From the NCBI GenBank assembly GCA_963556255.1, contig OY744605.1:34675603-34739602 (forward strand): a stretch of DNA of 64,000 nt. Reading direction: 5' to 3'. How positions within the stretch are numbered: the stretch's first letter is position 1; every line of letters starts with the position of its first letter. The translations under genes and the position numbers were made by a program. Shown here one piece after another: positions 54,658 through 64,000 of this stretch. The notes below the pieces were generated by a model. It ran no database searches. It was not told the origin of the DNA and was given only the letters and a program-made list of their open reading frames with translations. Source of the DNA: Allolobophora icterica (Eukaryota; Annelida; Clitellata; Crassiclitellata; Lumbricidae).

Positions 54658-55299
54658 CAGGCCCGGCCTTAGGGTGTGTGAGGCCCAAGGCAGCAAGAGA
54701 TGAGGTGACCCCCCAAAAAAATGGCATTGCGCAGTTGATTTCCTGCGAATACGGTATTGGCAATGCCATACGTATTAAAATATTGCAAAATCGAAATTAA
54801 ATGGGTTAATGAACATAACATGCAAATCCGGCTCTTAATACTATAGCATTTACTATGAAAGCAGTGATTATGTTTTATTTAATTATTTTGAATATCTGTT
54901 CAATTTCATCACAGTAAAAACATAGCCAGCAGCACGGGGCCTTTGAAAGTGTGGGCCCAAGGCAGCTGCCTTGTTCGCCTTGCCGTAGGGCCGGGTCCAG
55001 TGTTTAATCTAGTCCCCCTCTTCTGGGGGGGGGGGAATTTTGGGGGAGACCAACGAGCATCCAAAGGGCGGTCACAAAAATTTGATGACCTTTTTTAGGA
55101 ATTCATCTCAGAAAAGTTGAATTCGTCTCAATCTGATTACCTTTTTTTAGGAATTTGTCTTTTTTTCGGAATTTCATCTAACATATAACAGTCCATATAA
55201 TATTTTCATTTCTCTCTGGCCTCTGGGGGAAACATAAATCCTGGGGAGGAAATTCCCCCCCGCCCCAAAGGTGTCTAGATTAAACACTGGTCGGGTCGG
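54658..55299. mobile_element. hAT-type element with a nested MITE
   Basis: Ends CAGGCCCGGCCTTAGGG and a right end GCCGTAGGGCCGGGTC + GG, flanked by an exact 8-bp duplication AATGTCCA (54650..54657 and 55300..55307). The right end is split by the 54998..55289 MITE. Interior GGCCCAAGGCAGC inverted words. Confidence 0.75.
54998..55289. mobile_element. hAT-type MITE, CAGTGTTTAATCTAG family, copy 2 (292 bp)
   Basis: Left end CAGTGTTTAATCTAG, right end CTAGATTAAACACTG, flanks GCCGGGTC and GTCGGGTC (one mismatch in 8). Interior like 38170..38534 (CCCCCTCTTCTGGGGGG, then AAAGTT and GACCTTTTTT words). Nested in the preceding element. Confidence 0.82.
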
Positions 55300-55759
55300 A
55301 ATGTCCATCTGAGGTCTCAGGTTGAAACCAGGACTTTCAAGGGAGACATATGCCATGGCTTGGTTTCTGGTACTTGAATTGCTTAATGCAGTTAAGATTG
55401 CCTATATTTAGAGAATGAAGTTGTAAACAAATGTATCTGGATATCCTGTTGAGCACAGTATATGTAATGTAAGTTTATGTTCTCTTGCCAGTATAATTTG
55501 TGATAATTGAGAAATAACAGCATGCTAATTACGGGTGGCAGTTTAAAGATGGGCACTTTTCAGTAGCAGTTGTATATTACTATTACCATTTTAAATTATG
55601 TATGTTAGAATTGTTACTGCTGTATTGACTTATTACGTGGCAAATGTTTAGTACTGTTGCAATTTTGAATTGGTATTACGTTGTTTAGTATTCCAGTTTA
55701 CACAGACGGTGGTGTCTCACAATTCTGCTGACTTAACACACAGAACTCGTTAAAACACT

Positions 55760-55981
55760 ATGCATAGACAGGAAGTGTATTCTCGTTCTGTTGTATTGGG
55801 GTCGTCCATATACGATGTACGAAACAATACCTACTTTGGACGTCTACCTCGGCCCCCAGCCCAGTTCACATTGGACTTGGGTACCTTTGCTGATCTCTGC
55901 ATTGCAGAGCCCCTGCTACGGGATGGATACTTTGATGCTGTCGTGTTGAGTAAAGGCATTCTAAATAGTATCGTAATGTGA
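55760..55981 (+). other. Open frame of 73 codons, unidentified
   Basis: Begins MHRQEVYSRSVVLGSS and contains FGRLPRPPAQFTLDLG. Base composition looks more coding-like than its surroundings, but no splice sites, family motif or homologous copy was recognised. It may be chance sequence or part of the syntaxin 3' region. Confidence 0.15.
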
Positions 55982-56936
<955 letters not shown>

Positions 56937-57356
56937 GTACAAATTTCTAAAGTGCCACTTGTAAGCTAAGCGCAGGGCACCAGCTTATTCACGACATATT
57001 ATTCACGACATATCGGCATATGGCCCTTCTGCAAGAGTGCTTCCTGAAGTTCCATCTTTTGTCGAATCTGCACCACAAATAGGTAATAGGCCTGGCACTA
57101 AGTCAGTCAACCGCGTCCAGGGCGTTTATATTGATCAACGGCAGCCAGAAATTATGCATGCCGACGACTGTCTTTGTCCTATTCTCTCTGTGTGATCGAC
57201 GACCCCTCTCTGATCGGGCGTGGTTGTACTCTCTTCTCTCCTTCCATCTTTCTCTCTCTGTGTATCTCTGCCTGTCCTTCCCCTCGCTCCACTCCGACTC
57301 TTTTCTCTATGTCTATCTATCTTCTTTGTGAGTATAAATTATGATGAATAGGCCCA

Positions 57357-57442
57357 CAGGCGTAATTTACGGGGGTACGAGGGTACCCATAACCGCCACA
57401 TTTTGGACTGGAGGGTACCGTATCCCCCCACTTTTCATACCA
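57357..57442. mobile_element. Partial MITE related to 15360..15560
   Basis: Starts CAGGCGTAATTTACGGGGG and includes TTTTGGACTGG and GGTACCGTATCCCCCC, matching the reversed right half of 15360..15560. The other end and target duplication were not found. Confidence 0.5.
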
Positions 57443-57824
57443 ATTGTTTTTGTCTGTTATTATTTTATCTGAGGAAACCCTCAAGATTAAAAACAATTAG
57501 GCCTACTGAGCATTATCATCAGTGTGATCACCATTATCATCACTCTCATTGTTATTATTTTTTTACTAAAAGAGGTGGCAATATATTATTTCCTGTGAAA
57601 TCACAATGCAATTATTACAAGACTAGAGTATTTGCCCGTCATATTATGACGTCATATTATAGGCCTATATGCATCGTTGGTTAAAATGCTCTAATCGCCG
57701 TCGTCAAGACGGCAGTACTGACGTCACAAACAAATAGAACAGAAACCATTTGTGACGTAGCGTTTATCGTCGGACGGACACTATATGGATATTATATGTA
57801 TAGATGTTACAAGATGTTGCTACG

Positions 57825-58028
57825 GATATACACACTATGAAATCACAATTATTACAAGAGATTGCTATGACAATATATATTCTGTATGAAATCATAGTGC
57901 AGTTATTACAAGAGGCTGCTACTGCAATACATCCTCTGTGAAAATGGCATCACAATGCAATTATTCCCAGAAGTTAAAAGAAGTTGCTACGGCAACATGC
58001 TCTCTATGAAATCACAATGCAATTATTG
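57825..58028. repeat. GAAATCACAATGCAATTATT minisatellite, segment 1
   Basis: Repeated phrases GAAATCACAATGCAATTATT, ACAAGAGGTTGCTAC and GGCAACA, spaced about 55-75 bases. Further segments are at 60015..60172 and 61080..61440. Confidence 0.8.
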
Positions 58029-58790
58029 GGTGCCATGACAATTCGGCGCCGGTCAAATCGGCGTCAGTCAATTCGGCGCCGGTCAATTCGGCGCCGGTCA
58101 ATTCGGCGCGTTTTGTTAACGCTTCTATTTCTACCGACATTTCGTCTATTATGATTTTCCTTGATCCCGCTTCCAGTTTAAGTTATATTTTAATCGTTGA
58201 TCCCGCTTCTAGTTTAGTCTATATTTTGATCGTTCATCCCGCTTCTAGTTTTAGTTATTTCAATCTTTCATCCAGGTTCGACTGTTAGTTATATTTTAAT
58301 CGTTCATCCCGCTTCCGGGTTAGTTTATATTTTGATCATTCATCATGCTTCTAGTTTTAGTTATATTTCAATCTTTCATCCAGGTTCTACTGTTAGTTAT
58401 ATTTTAATCGCTAATCCCGCTTCTAGTTTAAGTTATAGTTTAATCGTTGATCCCACTTCTAGTTTAGTTTATATTTCAATCTTTCATCCAGGTTCTACTA
58501 TTAGCTATAATTTAATCTAATTGCTAATTGGAAGACGGTAACAGGTGTGACATGGTTTGAAGTTTATAATTTCAACATCTGCGCCTTTTGTTGAAAGATT
58601 GAAATCTAACTAAAACTAAATGTCGGTTGAAACAGAAGCGTTAACAAAAGGTGCCGAATTGACCGGCGCCGAATTGACCATGCGCCGAATTGACCGGCGC
58701 CAAATTGACCGCGCCCAATTGACTGGCGCCGAATTGACCGGCACCGAATTGACCGACGCCGAATTGACGGCGCCGAATTGACCGGTCACC
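58029..58790. mobile_element. Foldback (TU-like) element, 762 bp
   Basis: Long inverted arms made of 15-bp tandem GGTCAATTCGGCGCC units (58029..58110, and in reverse 58650..58790), followed inward by a non-tandem inverted part (TTTTGTTAACGCTTCT against AGAAGCGTTAACAAAA). The core is a tandem of about 65 bp (ATTTTAATCGTTCATCCCGC, TTCTAG, TTTAGTTAT). An exact 8-bp duplication AATTATTG flanks it (58021..58028 and 58791..58798). No coding capacity. Confidence 0.85.
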
Positions 58791-58829
58791 AATTATTGCA
58801 TGATGTTGCTATAGAAATATGTTCTGTTC

Positions 58830-59395
58830 TCAGCCATCCTCGAAGCGAGTGATCCGCCGCGTCATGCACGATCTTCCTCCATTGTTGTCTGTTCTCAACC
58901 TTCTTTATTAGTTGCTCAAATGAGAGTTCAGTACCATGTTCTCATGTTATCCATCCAATTCATTTTTGGTCTTCCACGGAGACGAGAGCCTGGCATTGTG
59001 CCCTGGACGATCTCCAAACATCTCTGTTCTTTCCTCATGATGTGCCGTAGTATGCCAGTTTCATTTCCTTCACAGATTTGAGATTTCTCTCTACACCAGC
59101 AGTTTCGAGTGTCCATTCGTTTGTCTTTTTAGCCGTCCATGGTAGGCCTACTCGTGGGACAAGTGTCAGACACTTCACCTCGAAGGCATTTATTCTTGTT
59201 TCCATGCAGTCTTCCTCAAAGTCCAGCTCTCACATCCATACGTATACACAACTGGACATACCAATGCCTTCAAGAGCCGTAACTTTGTGGTCATTGCTAT
59301 ACCATGATTTTGCCAAATCTTCCAGTTGCAACGTTGTAACCCTTTGCCAGACGCGATCGGATCTCCTTTTCACAGTCACCATTCTCAGTAATTAA
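58830..59395 (-). pseudogene. RTE-like C-terminal fragment, copy A
   Basis: Minus frame MDTRNCWCREKSQICEGNET, GILRHIMRKEQR, then RLRGRPKMNWMDNMRTW: the RTE/endonuclease-RT C-terminal pattern (LRHIMR ... RGRPxxxWxDN). Frameshifted, 5'-truncated. Ends in the split minisatellite. Confidence 0.72.
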
Positions 59396-59409
59396 TGGAA
59401 ATATGTCAT

Positions 59410-60000
59410 GTCATGTCAAACACCGACGTCGCTGCGCGACGGTTGGTCACATGCATGGACTAGGGTTCTCCACTGACGCCTGTTGCGTGCAGCTGCGAGA
59501 AGATAAGATCCAGAAAGATGGGACCAGGAAAGAATGTTGTCTATCCAGTTAATTCGTGGTCTTCCACGGCGTCGATACCCTTCAACGTGACCCAGCATGA
59601 TGGCATTTTCTAAGGAATCCTGAGGGAGCCTGATAATATGACCGAAATAGGAGAGTTTGCGAGCCTTGATGGAACCCAAGAGTTCGGGGGAAGTTCTAGC
59701 AAGCCGATAAACTTGCTCTGTAGTAAGCTTGAGCGTCCAGGAGATATGCAAAAGCTTTCGAATGCATTTATTCTCAAAAATTTGAATTTGCTCTTCTTCC
59801 GCTTTTTTAGCGTCCATGATTCGCAACCATAGGTTGCGACTGACCACACTAGGGATTTCATCAAGCGGAGCTTGGTTTGGGTGCTGATGGATTTGTTTTT
59901 CCAGACCTTCGTGAGTCTCACCATGACTGCCATACCCATGGCCAGCCTGGACTTAATATCGCCTGAACACTTTGCGTCGCTTGAAATTTTGGTACCCAGA
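59410..60000 (-). pseudogene. RTE-like C-terminal fragment, copy B
   Basis: Two overlapping minus frames give FTYLGTKISSDAKCSGDIKS, LRLMKSLVWSVATYGCESWT, KLLHISWTLKLTTEQVY, LSYFGHIIR and RRGRPRINWIDNILSW. It is the best preserved RTE-like C-terminus here, with at least one frameshift near 59830. A different subfamily from copy A. Confidence 0.82.
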
Positions 60001-60014
60001 TATGTAAAATGGAA

Positions 60015-60172
60015 ATATAGCTTGTAAGAAATCACAACGCAATTATTACAAGAGGTTGCTAAGGCAGTAATATTTATATCCTCTATGAAATCATAATGCA
60101 ATTATTCCCAGAAGTTAGACAATCGTTGCTAAGGCAACAGTTCTCTATGAAATTATAATGCAATTATTACAA
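60015..60172. repeat. GAAATCACAATGCAATTATT minisatellite, segment 2
   Basis: Two to three units, continuing the array of 57825..58028 beyond the foldback and RTE insertions. Confidence 0.75.
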
Positions 60173-60174
60173 GA

Positions 60175-60587
60175 CTAGCTGTAACCTGTGAAAAATCACG
60201 GTATATAAAACAACTAGCTGTAACCCGTGAAAAATCACGGTATATAAAAAACAATTATTATTGCAGTGATAACAATAACGTAATATTATAGGCCTATAGC
60301 CGTCGTCAAGACAACCGTCGCCAAGGCGGCAGTTTAGTGACGTCACAATAGTGTTTGTTACGGGACGGACAGACGGACGTACATCGGTTATTATGTTGTT
60401 TAATTATTGTAGTGATAACAATTAATCTTACTTTTAAAATCTATGGTTTGAAGCACATTTTACTTTTCAACATTACTGCTTATAAAGTTAATTTACGTTC
60501 CGTGATCTGTCACGGGTTAAATTTGAACTAAGTTTCTAAACTAAATTTACATAGGGCCTACCGTGATTTTTCACGGGTTACAGCTAG
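60175..60587. mobile_element. Helitron/Helentron-like non-autonomous element
   Basis: Right end: hairpin CCGTGA-TTTT-TCACGG (60561..60576), seven bases, then CTAG (60584..60587) followed by TT, the layout of a Helitron 3' terminus. The left side carries two reversed copies of the same end (CTAG at 60175 and 60214, each with its hairpin), and a further hairpin lies at 60500..60514. The 5' terminus and any Rep/helicase were not found. Confidence 0.6.
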
Positions 60588-61075
60588 TTATTATTAAACA
60601 CTCAAACCAAACAATTAAACAACTGGTAACCGTAGCAGCCAAATCAATTTCCCTCACTTTATCACTTGGCTTCGAACCGGCCTGAATGAGCATGAAGAAG
60701 GATTATAACCTTCCCCATTCCTCCTTCACTGGCTGTGGTCAGCCCTCCGTCCGTGTCAAGCATGGAGGGAGTGGCGCATGATGCGTCCGTGTAAATGATG
60801 CGACCTTGGGTTGGCCATAATAAGCCCGTACTGTCGTCTTAAGAACTTCCCTTGATATGGTGGGGAGACCGCATGAGTGCGTGAAGGGATGGACCCGTGC
60901 AGCCAGCCAGTGAGAGAGAGGGGATCAACCGTGTAGGCCAGGTTTCGCCTGGCAGGCCTGGCTGTGCCATGGATATGGAGGGGGCCGGCTTTGCCGGCAT
61001 TAGCCGATACACCAAATCACACAACAGTTACAGATAGACCGACGTAACAACGGTTATTATATTGTGTGATGTTTC
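60588..61075. other. Unassigned sequence
   Basis: GC-richer than its flanks, with TTGCCGGC and CAGGCCTGG words, but no gene or element with clear ends. Confidence 0.35.
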
Positions 61076-61079
61076 TACA

Positions 61080-61440
61080 GAAATATAGCTTGTATGAAAT
61101 CACAGTGCAATTGTTACAAGATGTTGCTAAGGCAATAGGGCCTATATCTATAAAATCACAATGCAATTAGTCACAGAGGTTAGACAATCGTTGCTACGGC
61201 AACACGTTCTCTATGAAATCACAATGAAATTATTACAAGAGGTTGCTACGGAAACACAATGCTGTGTGAAATCACAATGCAACACGTCCTCTATGGAGTC
61301 TATGAAATCACAATGCAATATTATTCCTAGCGGTAGCAAGCAATATCCTCTGAAGTCACAATGCAATTATTCCTAACGGTGGCAATATTCTCCGTAAAAC
61401 CACAATGCAATTATTTATTCCTAGCAGTAGCAATTGTATT
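61080..61440. repeat. GAAATCACAATGCAATTATT minisatellite, segment 3
   Basis: About five units with decaying spacing. Followed by a short ATTGTATTGT tail. Confidence 0.8.
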
Positions 61441-61480
61441 GTATTGTATTTTTAGTTCGGTAACCAAACAGTGCAAGGAT

Positions 61481-61695
61481 CAGTGACGGCGATCTTGTTT
61501 GACAGGTGGGGGGGACGCTTTAGAACTGATCTGGTCAAAAGAGAGTTTTGAACTGATCTGGTAAAAAATTGGTAAAAAAAACTGTTGACTTTTTTTCGTG
61601 TTTCTTCAAAATTTGGGGGTCCGATGTATGGTGTGTCCCCCACTCCTAAAGGTGGGGGTCTTGTCCCCCTCGGCCCCCCGGGATCGCCGCCCATG
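61481..61695. mobile_element. hAT-type MITE, ATGGGCGGCGATC family, copy 2 (215 bp)
   Basis: Ends CAGTGACGGCGATC and GATCGCCGCCCATG, flanked by an exact 8-bp duplication GCAAGGAT (61473..61480 and 61696..61703). Interior shared with 43031..43262. Confidence 0.85.
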
Positions 61696-62067
61696 GCAAG
61701 GATAAACAAAACATATAATGTTTATAATCAATTAACATAATCTGGCTACACAGGAGACCTAAAAGGGATCTACGACCCCGCTACCAGGGCCACCTGGGTT
61801 GTAGGCTAATAGGGCCTACAATGTGATGAAAAGCAGCCAATCTAACACCATTAGACATGCAATGATAACATTATACTTTACTAAAGACCCGAAAGCACAT
61901 CATGAGACTATAGACTAACTGTGTATATACGCTCATTGTATTTCAGTTGATTAGACTGTGGGGGTGTTATATGTGTCCCTCGAGCATGGAATAAAGTCCC
62001 AACCGTAGCTTTTGCTTAAACGATCGTCGGTTGGATGATTGCTGATTATTGGTGAATTATTGTCGCT

Positions 62068-62300
<233 letters not shown>

Positions 62301-64000
62301 GGTTATCACGCCTATAATTATTATTATGCCTGTAATACAAACGATGGCATTATAATTATTATTTAACAGCCGCGAAGCTGAAGCAATGCGAAATTTAGTA
62401 ACCCCCACTTTCTAGACCAAAGTTACGCCCCTAAATAGGCCACACTCATTCCCAGTTACATTCCCGGTGGAATCCAGCTTTCCATTCATATCCACTCTTG
62501 CCAAACGCTCCCTACCTCTTGCCCATCAAATACAAATCGCGCCAGCTAGTGAAATTCGTAGCATCAACTGCACATTCTGCAGATGAATTTAACATGAGTT
62601 CAAATACAAGACGATTGTAATTCATGCTAAAACGAACGGTAAGTCATTTCAGTTGAGTGGAACACTGAGCAGACAAAAACTAAGTTTGAGCAGAAATCAG
62701 TTAGAGATATGGCTGGTCGATTTGCTATACTATACAACTTACAAGCAGGATATGACGAGATCCAAGAGGAAACAATATTACAATCAGATAACGTGCAGAC
62801 TCTAAAAAAGGCGTGTTAGGCATTGCCTCTAAGAATAATCTTACTTCTGAATATTCGGTTCTTTCAAATTGGTAATTCCAGTATGTAGGCCTACATGTAT
62901 AGTCTGTCGATAGTTCGGCCTATAATCGAAATTCCCGTCAATAGCATAGGTTATTCTCGAACTTTGAATATTCATTTATAAGAAGACCTATAGGCATTTT
63001 TTAATATTCAATAATAATTGTAACACTCCGTCATGTTTTAATGGATAGGTTGCTCAGGTGTATATATAGGTCTACTCTACGTCTATATATGACCTACCGT
63101 ATACAAATGTTACATAAACAATATGTTTATTCGTTTTAAAAATATCAGGCTGTTCGGTTCTTTTGATGTTTAATTTAAACGGCGAAAAGCCCAGGCTGGC
63201 TTCCACGCAATCATTCTTCTGTCGATCGTTTTTCGGCCGCCAGTGCTGCAGAGAGTGGCTATGGTCCGCTCTATGGGCGTGGTTTATCCCTGCCTCCCTC
63301 GTTCCCCTTTCCGGACATCTGCTCTTCTGACTGGATGGATGCCGTAGTTAGGTTTGTGTAAGGACGGAAGACGGAATCCTGTTCCACCTTCTCCTGAGGT
63401 AAATTCACCCGACTTTGGTAGACGTGTAAAAATAAAGTACACATTACTGAGAAATTATTCACTGGCGGATTCAAGACTTGAGAAAGACTGTGAAGTAATT
63501 TAACAGTGTTTATGGTCTTGAATGGTGGAAATTCCTGATGACCTTGTTGGGTCATCGAGACATTAATTAGTGGTTTAATGGTGAAGGGTGTATCTCCAAC
63601 TTTTAGCCCAAAACAAAGTCCTTGAGTTACAATTGATGTTAGTAAAATATAAGAATAACAATAACGATGACGATGTTATTGATGATGATGACTGAAAACG
63701 CCGACGAAGCTGATGATAACAATGATGTTGTTGAGGATAATGATGGCAAAGACAGCGATGTGGAGAAACGGAAGAGAATAGGGTGATGACTATGATGTAG
63801 GCCCATACATGAATGTATGTGTACTCGTTAATCATGATTATGATTAGGAGGACGAGGAGAGGAAGATGATAAGAAAAAGATCTAATCTAATCAAATCTAA
63901 TTATCTAATCTGATCTAATGACTTATATAGCGCCGTTTTATGATGTTTCAGTCGATGGTCGCTTAGAATGAAATTGCAGTTAAAACAAGAGTTTCGATTG
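62301..64000. other. Window end, mostly unassigned
   Basis: Apart from the possible exon at 63271..63415, a GAT/GAC-rich stretch (63660-63780), CTAATCTGATCTAAT repeats (63880-63915) and an L2-like reversed tail (63918..63960), nothing is recognised. Confidence 0.4.
63271..63415 (-). other. Possible terminal exon
   Basis: Minus strand: a T-rich tract then CTACCAAAG, followed by an open frame reading VNLPQEKVEQDSVFRPYTNL and ending DKPRP and a stop. The residue mix is protein-like and the upstream context resembles an acceptor. No upstream exon or family match was seen. Confidence 0.2.

Overview
This is a repeat-rich, AT-leaning metazoan nuclear window: GT-AG split genes, no bacterial-style operons, many microsatellites, tRNA-derived SINEs, non-LTR retrotransposon tails and a dense set of DNA-transposon insertions. 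The Ty3/gypsy element whose integrase remnant sits upstream of reverse transcriptase (Gmr1-like order, described from deuterostomes) and a foldback element with 15-bp tandem terminal units and an 8-bp target duplication (the architecture of sea urchin TU elements) suggest a marine deuterostome such as an echinoderm. That is inference; species cannot be read from the sequence.

Two host genes can be assembled by hand with matching intron phases. (1) A minus-strand gene at 407..12855: six exons, 349 residues, four membrane segments, MS4A/CD20-like. (2) A plus-strand gene at 43668..53298: ten exons, 280 residues, an endosomal syntaxin-7/12-type Qa-SNARE; exons 2-10 are secure and exon 1 is a candidate. 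A third possible gene start (ATG in a YY1/ETS-like promoter context, then a GTAAGT donor) is at 39864..39910. No partner exons were found for it.

Layout. 0.4-12.9 kb: the MS4A-like gene; its introns hold a 2.9 kb hAT-type composite insertion (4000..6874), RTE- and L2/CR1-like fragments and a SINE. 13-14.6 kb: trinucleotide microsatellites and non-LTR debris. 15.06-17.24 kb: a degenerate satellite packed with TGACGT/TGACGTCA words. 19.7-27.2 kb: a 16-bp minisatellite with 256-bp higher-order period, split by a complete LTR element (19918..26336). 28.7-31.8 kb: a pogo/Tigger-like transposon with decayed DDD transposase and a C-terminal PHD-like finger. 31.8-43 kb: intergenic DNA with hAT-type elements, an inverted RTE fragment, mariner remnants and microsatellites. 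43.7-53.3 kb: the syntaxin gene, with several elements in its introns and one just past its stop. 54-64 kb: nested hAT-type elements, a second minisatellite split by a foldback element, RTE fragments and a Helitron-like end, then a long (ATC)n tract.

The two genes show no visible functional link. At least ten non-autonomous elements have hAT-like ends and exact or one-mismatch 8-bp target duplications, yet no hAT transposase is present.
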